This document shows, one piece after another, positions 55,778 to 64,000 of a DNA stretch of 64,000 bases; position 1 is the first letter of the stretch, and every line of letters starts with the position of its first letter. The translations under genes were made by a program, and so were the position numbers. Origin of the DNA: Okeania sp034190295. Lineage in GTDB: Bacteria > Cyanobacteriota > Cyanobacteriia > Cyanobacteriales > Microcoleaceae. The notes beneath the pieces are model-generated. The model was not told where the DNA came from. It saw nothing but the letters and a program-made list of their open reading frames with translations, and ran no database searches. The DNA lies in contig JAXHSW010000022.1 of assembly GCA_034190295.1 (NCBI GenBank), positions 1 through 64,000 of the forward strand, given 5' to 3'.

Positions 55778-58147
55778 GTGCGGATTCCATTAGATTATTA
55801 CCGAATTTTGGGTTTACCAATTCAGGCTACTGTCGAACAGTTACGACAGGCACATCGCGACCGCACTCAGCAGTTTCCCAGAAGGGAGTATTCGGAGGCG
55901 ACAATAGTTGCCCGCAAAGAACTTGTAGACGAAGCTTATGCTATTCTGTCCGACCCAGAACAACGGCAAACCTACGATGGCAGTTTTCTGAGTAAAACCT
56001 ACGAGCCAGAATTAAAACAAGTAAGTCCAAGCTCTGAGATAAATCTGGAAAAAGCACAAGAAGAAGAGAAAGAAACAAAACTTCAACAAACAGAAGAAAT
56101 ACCCCCAAAAGTAGCTTCTAGGCATTTAACAAGAGGGATAAGCTCTCACAGTATAGAAACTCCAGTTAGCCATCAGTTTGACCCTAATACTCCCAGTATA
56201 GAAATAGAAGATAGACAGTTTGTGGGCGCTCTCTTAATTTTACAGGAATTAGGAGAATATGAGTTGATCCTAAAGCTGACCCGTCCCTATCTAATAAATA
56301 ATAGTATTGCTGTCAAAGATGGACGTTTTGGAGACCCAGTATTAGTACTACCAGATATTGCCCTAACAGTTGCTTTAGCAAATTTAGAATTAGGTAGAGA
56401 GCAATGGCAACAAGGACAATATGAAAGTGCGGCAACAGCTTTAGAAGCAGGTCAGGGATTATTGCTACGAGAAAACCTATTTGTCCAAATTAGAGGAGAA
56501 ATACAAGGAGACCTCTATAAGCTACGTCCTTATAGAATAATGGAATTAGTCGAACTACCAGAAGAAAAAGCATTAGACCGTCGCCGTGGGTTAGAAATTC
56601 TTCAAGATATGTTGAATGAAAGAGGAGGAATTGATGGTCAAGGTAACGATCGCTCTGGATTAGGGGTTGAAGATTTTCTGAAGTTTGTTCAGCAGCTACG
56701 TCGCAACTTAAGCATGGCAGAACAAAAGAAATTATTTGAGTCTGAAGCTCATCGTCCTTCTGCCGTTGGTACATATTTAGCAGTTTATACTTTTTTAGCT
56801 CAAGGGTTTGCCCAAAAACAACCAGCCTTAATTCGTAAAGCTAAGTTGATGCTGATACAATTGGGCAGGAGTCAAGATGTCAATCTAGAAAAAGCTGTCT
56901 GTTCATTACTTTTAGGACAAACTGAAGAGGCTAGTAGGTCCTTAGAACTAAGCCAGGAACACGAACCTTTATCCTTTATTAAAGAAAATTCTCAAGAATC
57001 TCCAGATTTACTACCAGGTTTGTGTCTCTATGCTGAACATTGGTTAACCGAGGAAGTCTTTCCACATTTCCGCGACCTATCTGACAAGTCAGCCTCTTTG
57101 AAAGATTATTTTGCCGATCGCCACGTTCAAGCTTATCTAGAAGCTTTGCCTAACGAAGCAGAAGCAACTAATCAATGGGTAGTTGTTCAACCGCGTCGCG
57201 ATCGCGATACAGAAGAAACATTATATCAAAAAGAAACAGACCAATCTTCAGTGTTAGATTTGGGACAAAAACGTATCTCTAGTGTGGGTAGCGCTGCTAC
57301 TGCCACTATGGCCTCAACTACCACAGAAACTTCCAATCAACTAGAAGCTAGTTCCGATCGCTCACTTCAAGAACCAGAGAAATTATCTTCTTCTATAGAT
57401 ATGCAAAAACAAGAAAATTCCTTGAGCTATAGTCGCTATTCAGAGAGAGTTAGAGAAAGGAGTAGAAGTCGCTTACCTCAGTTAAATGAAAATACGTCAG
57501 TGGGTAGTAAAGAATTACCCCGATCGATGTTTAATCAAAGTCCACGCAGAAAATCAACCAGAAGAGAACCTGTTAAGATTGGTCGTTTAATATTAATAGC
57601 AGTTTTGGGGTTATTAGCAATAGGATTTATTGGGTTCGTGGCAATTAAAACTATTGGCTGGCTAGCAAATGCTTTAGGCTTAGGTAGGGAACAACCGATG
57701 GTACAACTGGATAGACCTCCATTGGAAATTCCAGAACTTAATCAGGTCAATCTCGCAGCATCAGGTCCAATGACAGAAGAAGTCGCACGCCTAACTATTC
57801 AAAGTTGGTTAGATACTAAGGCTGCAGCTCTAGGTCCTAATCATCAAACTGGACAATTACAAAATATTCTCGTAGATCCAGCACTGGAACGTTGGTTACC
57901 TACAGCTAATGCTTTGAAGCGAGAGAACTCTTATCGAAAGTATGAGCATAATTTAGAGATAAAAAGTTTAAATATGAGTAACACAAATGCCAATCAAGGT
58001 CAAGTGGATGCTCAAGTTAGAGAAAAAGTAGAGTTTTATGATAATAACAGATTAACCAATTCTCAAAATGATAACTTGCTTGTTCGTTACGACTTGGTTC
58101 GTCAAGATGGAAAATGGAAAATTCGTAATTGGAATGTACTCCAATAA
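55778..58147 (+). CDS. ftn2: Cell division protein Ftn2/ZipN (ARC6 homologue)
   Basis: An essential cyanobacterial divisome organiser that tethers FtsZ to the inner membrane; the plant chloroplast counterpart is ARC6. It has an N-terminal J-like domain (RIPLDYYRILGLPIQATVEQ...LSDPEQRQTYD), but without the HPD motif needed by true DnaJ. A long helical middle follows, then one transmembrane helix at about 600-625 (GRLILIAVLGLLAIGFIGFV), and a C-terminal IMS domain (about 665-789; ARLTIQSWLDTKAAALGPNH, and the end DGKWKIRNWNVLQ). I chose the GTG at 55778, not the TTG at 55763, because GAGGAA lies 7 bp before it and the protein then begins VRIPLDYYRILG as in relatives. Confidence 0.92.
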   Translation: MRIPLDYYRILGLPIQATVEQLRQAHRDRTQQFPRREYSEATIVARKELVDEAYAILSDPEQRQTYDGSFLSKTYEPELKQVSPSSEINLEKAQEEEKETKLQQTEEIPPKVASRHLTRGISSHSIETPVSHQFDPNTPSIEIEDRQFVGALLILQELGEYELILKLTRPYLINNSIAVKDGRFGDPVLVLPDIALTVALANLELGREQWQQGQYESAATALEAGQGLLLRENLFVQIRGEIQGDLYKLRPYRIMELVELPEEKALDRRRGLEILQDMLNERGGIDGQGNDRSGLGVEDFLKFVQQLRRNLSMAEQKKLFESEAHRPSAVGTYLAVYTFLAQGFAQKQPALIRKAKLMLIQLGRSQDVNLEKAVCSLLLGQTEEASRSLELSQEHEPLSFIKENSQESPDLLPGLCLYAEHWLTEEVFPHFRDLSDKSASLKDYFADRHVQAYLEALPNEAEATNQWVVVQPRRDRDTEETLYQKETDQSSVLDLGQKRISSVGSAATATMASTTTETSNQLEASSDRSLQEPEKLSSSIDMQKQENSLSYSRYSERVRERSRSRLPQLNENTSVGSKELPRSMFNQSPRRKSTRREPVKIGRLILIAVLGLLAIGFIGFVAIKTIGWLANALGLGREQPMVQLDRPPLEIPELNQVNLAASGPMTEEVARLTIQSWLDTKAAALGPNHQTGQLQNILVDPALERWLPTANALKRENSYRKYEHNLEIKSLNMSNTNANQGQVDAQVREKVEFYDNNRLTNSQNDNLLVRYDLVRQDGKWKIRNWNVLQ

Positions 58148-59163
58148 CTTTTAAGTCGTAGTTTTAACATCTTGGCTTGCAACTTTATGAAAGAAAAATG
58201 TCTAGAAGACATCTGTTAACGCGCGTCAAAAGTCATACCATGTCCGGTAGCATCGGTCTTGTATAGCAAAGGTAGGCAACAGGCAACAGGCAACAGGCAC
58301 CGAATACTTAAGAGCAAGAAAAAAACTTAAATTTCCTGTAGATGTTCACTCTTGGGTTTACACAAACGATCGAGTGCGGACATGATATCAGAAGTTAACC
58401 CACTCCTAACCCAACCCACCCCCGTCCCTCCGGTGGAGGGAGCCTGGAGGGGAAATAGGGGATTTGAGAAAAGCTCCAAAAACCCGATCGCCTTAAAAGG
58501 GGGGGTTGCACGACCCAATCCTGTTTGATAATAAAACATAAAATCAACTATCCCACAGAAATAATCAATTCTTTCCCCGTATTCCCTATTCCCTCCTTTG
58601 GTGGAGATGTCTAGAGTTTGTGAGAGCAGACAAAGAGAAAAAACATTAGAGTGGTTTGAATTGAAGGGTCATTTCAGTTATCAGTACCTCTGCAATAAGC
58701 TGATAGCTGACAGCTAAATACTTACATTAAATCTATGGATTGCTTCAAACTTCTGCCACTTTTAATAAGGATATTTATTAGTAATTTTTAGTAGAATTAT
58801 AAGATATATTTATTAATTGATAATATTATGATTTATTATAACATTAGTAATGTTAAGAAACCGTAACATTAGACATCTAGAATTGCCTATAAACCCGTAT
58901 GTATACTCATAATCTTTTAGTAAGCACTCTTGACCAAATCGGAAATTTTCTGCAAGATATACATTTATAAGGAGATCCCGGCGATCCCAAAAAAATGCTG
59001 TTCTTATTGTTTCCATATATATAGAAACTCTGAAGAGCCTGAAAGTATTTTTTGGAGCCGGAAAAAGAGTCCTTCAAAAAAACAAGAAAATTAGATGCAA
59101 TTTCCTATTAGGTTTTGGGAAATTAAATACTAAACACTGTCAAAAAATAGGAGAACATACAGA
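58148..59163. other. Region between ftn2 and the DUF4912 gene
   Basis: A family D element with GGCAACAGGCAACAGGCA microrepeats lies at about 58237-58388. It is followed directly by family C at about 58389-58530. Near 58680 there is TTCAGTTATCA / GCTGATAGCTGACAGC repeat material. From 58740 to 59163 the sequence is unique and should hold the DUF4912 promoter. No gene. Confidence 0.5.
58840..58854. promoter_or_regulatory. Palindrome upstream of the DUF4912 gene
   Basis: AACATTAGTAATGTT is a near-perfect palindrome, and TAACATTAG recurs once at about 58864. It is a possible operator for the downstream gene about 310 bp away; purely a pattern-based suggestion. Confidence 0.3.
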
Positions 59164-62100
59164 ATGGTTCAAGAACGTCCACCTCTAGAAGAGATGACTT
59201 TGAGACAACTACGCAAAGTCGCTAGTGAGCTAGGTATATCTCGTTACAGCAGAATGCGTAAAGCACAACTACTGGCATCAGTGATGGAAGCTCAAGGTAT
59301 TAGCCATAGCTCATCCGCTCCACCTTCAGCATTAGAAACACAAGAAGATGTGGAAGCAAAAAAATTTGAATTAGGGCAAGAAAACAACAATGACGATTTT
59401 CTTTCATCCATTGATGAAGGTTTAACAGATTTACCCAATGGGTATACTAAAAGCCGAATAGTTTTAATGCCACGAGATCCAGAGTGGGCGTACGCCTATT
59501 GGGATATTCCTAATGGACAGAAAGAAGAGTTACGTCGTCAGGGGGGACAGCAGTTAGCGCTGCGTATCTATGATGTGACGGACATTAAACTAAGCTACCA
59601 AAGTCCCCACAGCATTCAGGAATATCCTTGTGATGAATTAGCTCGTGAATGGTACATACCAATTCCAGTAAGCGATCGCGACTATGTTGTGGAAATAGGG
59701 TATCGATGTGCTGATGGTCGGTGGTTAGTTTTAGCTAGTTCTGAGCGAGTGCATATTCCACCAGTTTATCCCTCAGATTGGATTGATGACCAATTCATTA
59801 CAGTGAGTTGGGATGAAGATTTATGTGGCAAAACCTTTATGGAACTGGTTCCTGCTAGTCGCAAAATTACTTTTCATGATAATCCCGATGATATTTATGA
59901 AGAGATGTACGGCATAGCGGAAGTCGAGAATCAAAGGATTGCTGCTTCTATGTTTGGCTCTATTCAAATGGTTCCTGGTTCAGGCCAAATGATTGAAGAA
60001 GGAGTCAGTTCCTATAGTATGGCATCAGGTGTAGGGATGTGGTCATCTGGTAGTAATATCTCTGGAGCTACTCAAACCATGTCCGGTGTAGGTTTAACTG
60101 CTTCTGGGGTAGGTCAAACCATGTCCGGTGTAGGTTTAACTGCTTCTGGGGTAGGTCAAACTATGTCCGGTGTAGGTTTAACTGCTTCTGGGGTAGGTCA
60201 AACTATGTCAGGTGTAGGTTTAACTGCTTCTGGGGTAGGTCAAACTATGTCCGGTGTAGGTTTAACTGCTTCTGGGGTAGGTCAAACTATGTCCGGTGTA
60301 GGTTTAACTGCTTCTGGGGTAGGTCAAACTATGTCCGGTGTAGGTTTAACTGCTTCTGGGGTAGGTCAAACCATGTCAGGTGTAGGTTTAACTGCTTCTG
60401 GGGTAGGTCAAACTATGTCCGGTGTAGNNNNNNNNNNNNNNNNNNNNNNNNNNNNNNNNNNNNNNNNNNNNNNNNNNNNNNNNNNNNNNNNNNNNNNNNN
60501 NNNNNNNNNNNNNNNNNNNNNNNNNNNGTTTAACTGCTTCTGGGGTAGGTTTAACTGCTTCCGGTGTAGGTTTAACTGCTTCTGGGGTAGGTTTAACTGC
60601 TTCCGGTGTAGGTTTAACTGCTTCTGGGGTAGGTTTAACTGCTTCCGGTGTAGGTTTAACTGCTTCTGGGGTAGGTTTAACTGCTTCCGGCATGGGTATG
60701 AATATGTCAGGTCTAGGTTTAACTGCTTCCGGGGTAGGTCAAACTATGTCAGGTGTAGGTTTAACCACTTCAGGAGTAGGTTTAACTGCTTCCGGTATGG
60801 GCATGAATATGTCAGGAGTAGGTTTAACTGCTTCCGGCATGGGTATGAATATGTCAGGTCTAGGTTTAACCACTTCAGGAGTAGGTTTAACTGCTTCCGG
60901 TATGGGCATGAATATGTCAGGTCTAGGTTTAACAACTTCCGGGGTAGGCTTAAGTGCTTCAGGTGTAGGTTTAACCGCTTCCGGCATGGGCATGAATATG
61001 TCAGGTCTAGGTTTAACAACTTCCGGGGTAGGTTTAACCGCTTCCGGTATGGGCATGAATATGTCTGGGGTAGGTTTAACCGCTTCCAGCATGGGTATGA
61101 ATATGTCAGGGTTAGGTCAAACCATGTCTGGTGTCGGTTTAACTGCTTCCGGTATGGGCATGAATATGTCAGGGCTAGGTCAAACCATGTCTGGTGTAGG
61201 TTTAACTGCTTCCGGCATGGGTATGAATATGTCAGGTCTAGGTTTAACTGCTTCCGGCATGGGTATGAATATGTCAGGTGTAGGTTTAACCACTTCAGGA
61301 GTAGGTTTAACTGCTTCCGGTATGGGCATGAATATGTCAGGAGTAGGTTTAACTGCTTCCGGCATGGGTATGAATATGTCAGGTCTAGGTTTAACCACTT
61401 CAGGAGTAGGTTTAACTGCTTCCGGTATGGGCATGAATATGTCCGGTGTAGGTTTAACTGCTTCCGGCATGGGTATGAATATGTCCGGTGTAGGTTTAAC
61501 TGCTTCCGGCATGGGTATGAATATGTCAGGTCTAGGTTTAACCACTTCAGGAGTAGGTTTAACTGCTTCCGGCATGGGAATGAATATGTCAGGGGTAGGT
61601 TTAACTGCTTCCGGTATGGGAATGAATATGTCAGGGGTAGGTTTAACTGCTTCCGGTATGGGAATGAATATGTCAGGGGTAGGTTTAACCGCTTCCGGGT
61701 TAGGTTTAACTGCTTCCGGTATGGGAATGAATATGTCAGGGGTAGGTTTAACTGCTTCCGGTATGGGAATGAATATGTCAGGGGTAGGTTTAACCGCTTC
61801 CGGTATGGGAATGAATATGTCNNNNNNNNNNNNNNNNNNNNNNNNNNNNNNNNNNNNNNNNNNNNNNNNNNNNNNNNNNNNNNNNNNNNNNNNNNNNNNN
61901 NNNNNNNNNNNNNNNNNNNNNGCTTCCGGTATGGGAATGAATATGTCAGGGGTAGGTTTAACCGCTTCCGGTATGGGAATGAATATGTCAGGGGTAGGTT
62001 TAACCGCTTCCGGTATGGGAATGAATATGTCAGGGGTAGGTTTAACCGCTTCCGGTATGGGAATGAATATGTCAGGGGTAGGTTTAACCGCTTCCGGTAT

Positions 62101-62467
62101 GGGAATGAATATGTCAGGGGTAGGTTTAACCGCTTCCGGTATGGGAATGAATATGTCTGGTGTTGCTGCTTCTATGCCACCAGTTCGCCCCCGCAAGTTC
62201 TGGTTAGTTGCTGATGCCGAACTTATTATTCACGGTGCAACGGAACCAAATGCTACTGTCACTATTGGTGGACGACCTATTAAACTAAATTCTGATGGTA
62301 CTTTCCGTTTCCAGATGGCTTTCCCTGATGGTTTAATTGATTATCCGATCATGGCAGTGGCAGTCGATGGCGAACAAAACCGTTCTATACACATGAAGTT
62401 CGCTCGTGAAACCCCCGAACGTCGCACTAATACAAAGCAAGAAGCTGTTTTGGAATGGATAAGATGA
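59164..62467 (+). CDS. DUF4912 protein with massive heptapeptide-repeat linker
   Basis: Read as one gene across two assembly gaps. Residues 1-48 resemble a Rho-N/SAP-like helical domain (MTLRQLRKVASELGISRYSR). DUF4912 spans about 95-240 (RIVLMPRDPEWAYAYWDIPN, ALRIYDVTDI, SSERVHIPPVYPSDWI). From about residue 295 come heptads GVGLTAS, GVGQTMS, GMGMNMS and GLGLTTS, filling about 60060-62165. The C-terminal Ig-like domain starts RPRKFWLVADAELIIHGATE and ends QEAVLEWIR. The frame before the gap at 60428-60527 and the frame after it differ; since each gap is exactly 100 N, the true length is unknown and the shift is not evidence of a broken gene. Function unknown; related proteins occur widely in cyanobacteria without the long repeat. 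Confidence 0.88.
60064..62163 (+). repeat. 21-bp coding tandem repeats (heptapeptide array), with two 100-N gaps
   Basis: About 90 visible 21-bp units. Upstream of the first gap (60428-60527) the array is a regular 42-bp GVGLTAS+GVGQTMS dimer. After it a run of GVGLTAS dimers changes to GMGMNMS+GVGLTAS mixtures, with a third variant GLGLTTS. After the second gap (61822-61921) the 42-bp GMGMNMS+GVGLTAS dimer is almost perfect. Confidence 0.9.
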
Positions 62468-62534
62468 AAAATCAGCAGTTTAACTATTGATAGCTAAGGC
62501 ATAAATAGCGATCGCTCATTGCTAGATTGCTAAG

Positions 62535-62560
62535 TAACCCTCGGTAAAGTCCGGGGGTTT
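62535..62560 (+). terminator. Terminator hairpin after the DUF4912 gene
   Basis: AACCCTCGG-TAAAGT-CCGGGGGTT forms an 8-9-bp stem starting about 70 bp after the stop codon, followed by TTATAATT. The T-run is short, so termination may be partial. Confidence 0.5.
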
Positions 62561-62567
62561 ATAATTG

Positions 62568-63224
62568 AATCAGTTAGAGCTGCTTAACTAGCTATCACCA
62601 TTTCAGCACTCAGTCTTCAGCGTGCTAAAAGCTTGGGTTTAAATCCCCGACTTCTAGTTTATCGTTTAATTTTTAAATTTTAGGGAGGGCATCCGCAAAG
62701 TTAACTGCTAAACGCCGATCGGCTGTTTGCGGAGCATTCTGGACCGAAATGCTTTTTAATATTAAGCTCCGCCAGCACAATTTAATTACCGAATAATTAA
62801 GGTTTAAAGCCTCTCCTTTAAAGGAGAAACAAGAAAAATTTTTCCTTTGAATCAATCCTATCCGTTTTCAAGGAGAGGTATTAACGCGCGTCAGCAAGTC
62901 TGCAAGTCAGTAGGGGCAAACGGCCGAAAGCTTGCGCATAACTATCGAATGGCGCCCGTACAGAAGTTATTTTTGTAAAGGAGATTTGAGCAACTCTCTA
63001 AAAATATTGCGCCTTAAAAGGCAGGGTTTTAGACCCTTATGATTTTGATAATTAATTATTAATTATTAATTATTAATTATTAATTGTTGAAAGGACTTAC
63101 GCAGAGACTCTACTTATGGCGAGGGCGAATACTATTTATCCCTATAGATGGTGGTTTAAAAGTCAATTTGAGTAAGTCCTGAATTAGCAAAAGAATCAAG
63201 TTATTTAACATCAATTTATTACTG
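62568..63224. repeat. Repeats before the last gene
   Basis: A short GCTGTTTGCGGAGCATTCTG repeat is at 62722. Family B lies at about 62785-62883 (TTACCGAATAATTAAGG ... CAAGGAGAGGTA). Family C is at about 62890-63052, with TTAATTATTAATTATTAATT units at 63050-63082. A complete family A element follows at 63093-63181 (GGACTTACGCAGAG ... GAGTAAGTCCTGA). No gene. Confidence 0.6.
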
Positions 63225-63791
63225 ATGAATGTATCAGAAGTTACTCAAACATTAAAAAATCTATTTGAAGAATCTTTGGAAATTCCATCACCTACTTCAT
63301 GGCAAATAGAAACAGATAATTTTCGACTTTTAGCTCTACTTTCAGAAGACAAAAGTTGGCTGAGAATATTAATTCCCATTGCTCCTCAAGCAGATGCTCA
63401 ACCATTTCTTGATAAGTTACTTGAAGCTAACTTTGATTTAACTTCAGAAACCCGCTATGCTTTATATGAAAATGTTATATGGGGAGTATTTCAGCATCAT
63501 TTTTCTACATTAACAGTAGAAGATTTTAGTATAGCTATTCAAAGATTGCTTGGTTTAAAAGAACAAGGTATCTCTAGTTATTTTAATGAAGTAATAGAAA
63601 ATCGGATTGTCGAAGTAATTAAAGCAGCAAAACTTCAAGGACAAACTTTAGAAGCAACCATGCAAACTTTAGAACGCTTTTATGCAGAAGGTTTAATGGG
63701 TGAAATAGATATGAATTCAGAATATCGTGAAAAAACTTTAGCAGCTTGGCGTTTTCAATTAGAGCGTTTATGGCCGGAAGTGGAACCTTGA
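63225..63791 (+). CDS. Conserved cyanobacterial protein of unknown function (188 aa)
   Basis: A soluble protein with no signal or membrane segment. The N-terminal half (SWQIETDNFRLLALLSEDKS, LRILIPIAPQADAQPFLDKL) has an alternating alpha/beta pattern reminiscent of the type III secretion chaperone/YbjN-like fold. The C-terminal half is helical and acidic/aromatic, ending AAWRFQLERLWPEVEP. The fold remark is inference. The ATG at 63225 is the first plausible start; no strong ribosome-binding site is visible. Confidence 0.72.
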   Translation: MNVSEVTQTLKNLFEESLEIPSPTSWQIETDNFRLLALLSEDKSWLRILIPIAPQADAQPFLDKLLEANFDLTSETRYALYENVIWGVFQHHFSTLTVEDFSIAIQRLLGLKEQGISSYFNEVIENRIVEVIKAAKLQGQTLEATMQTLERFYAEGLMGEIDMNSEYREKTLAAWRFQLERLWPEVEP

Positions 63792-64000
63792 CGAAGTCAG
63801 CAAGTCTGCAAGTCATATCATGTCCGGTAGCATCGGTATTGTATAGCAAAGGTAGGCAACAGGCAACAGGAAGGAATACTTAAGGACAAGAAAAAAAACT
63901 TAAATTTCCTGTAGATATTCATCCTTGGGTTTATACAAACGATAAAGTGCGGACATAATATCAGAAGTCAGAAGTTAAACCACCCCTAACCAAACCCACC
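63792..64000. repeat. Family D element and start of family C
   Basis: ATCATGTCCGGTAGCATCGG at about 63816 and GTGCGGACATAATATCAG at about 63946-63963 are the inverted ends, with GGCAACAGGCAACAGG inside. It is nearly the same as 58237-58388. A family C copy begins right after it and continues past the window end, the same junction as at 58389. Confidence 0.7.

Noticed and set aside
61180..62196. Long antisense open frames across the heptad array (EAVKPTPDIFIPIP repeats)
   Set aside because: A repeat of 21 bp without stops in one frame tends to be open in others. The sense strand joins two conserved domains, so the antisense frames are by-products of the repeat.

Overview
This window comes from a filamentous, phycobilisome-containing cyanobacterium of the Oscillatoriales type. 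The genes that show this are phycocyanin cpcB/cpcA with the cpcE/cpcF lyases, both phycoerythrobilin-synthesis reductases (pebA, pebB), the cyanobacterial cell-division protein Ftn2/ZipN, a DUF4912 protein, and scattered HIP1 octamers (GCGATCGC). AT-richness, very low coding density and heavy loads of small repeats and decayed IS200/IS605 tnpB genes resemble Trichodesmium/Okeania/Moorea-like genomes. That genus-level idea is inference; nothing here fixes the species. All three runs of N are exactly 100 bases and all lie inside tandem repeats, so they look like assembly placeholders of unknown true length.

Layout. 1-8.3 kb: pentapeptide-repeat protein, speD, a broken tnpB, a coiled-coil membrane protein, queF, a CNNM/CorC-type membrane protein, a second broken tnpB and a membrane-anchored hypothetical. 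8.4-10.7 kb: a tRNA with CAT anticodon, then a stack of mobile repeats inserted into one another. 10.7-15 kb: a 1420-residue protein joining a RelE/ParE-like domain, an SF1 (UvrD-type) helicase and a long TPR array. 16-25 kb: surE, ftsI with a candidate ftsL-like gene upstream, and glgB. 25-29.6 kb: a TIR-bounded tandem-repeat element, then a STAND (NB-ARC) ATPase with a long helical-repeat tail. 30-35 kb: a matrixin-like protease and znuA-znuC / znuB with a Zur-type operator. 35-41 kb: cpcB-cpcA-cpcE-cpcF plus pebB and pebA. 42-47 kb: four tellurium-resistance (Ter) family genes. 47-54 kb: def, an HtrA protease and pdhA. 55-64 kb: ftn2, a DUF4912 protein whose linker has expanded into roughly 90 visible heptapeptides, and a small conserved gene.

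The gene systems are mostly housekeeping: light harvesting and bilin synthesis, zinc import, septum synthesis, glycogen, queuosine and polyamine synthesis. Groups that are often compact operons elsewhere (pebA-pebB, znuC-znuB, the ter genes, the FtsL-like gene and ftsI) are pulled apart by 0.4-1.3 kb of non-coding repeats. At least eight families of 90-260 bp elements with inverted ends recur, often nested. Nesting order, target duplications and matching empty sites can be read directly in several places.

The most notable points are: (1) the NB-ARC ATPase, whose start codon lies inside the end of a dispersed repeat, with no N-terminal effector domain, which suggests a 5'-truncated or re-started immune-type gene; (2) the toxin-like/helicase/TPR fusion; (3) a tandem array with a 168-bp higher-order period inside an element with 18-bp TIRs and a 9-10-bp target duplication; (4) the heptad-expanded DUF4912 protein; (5) structured tnpB 3' ends (omega-RNA-like) that outlive their dead nuclease genes. 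I did not find a complete, obviously new multi-gene system.
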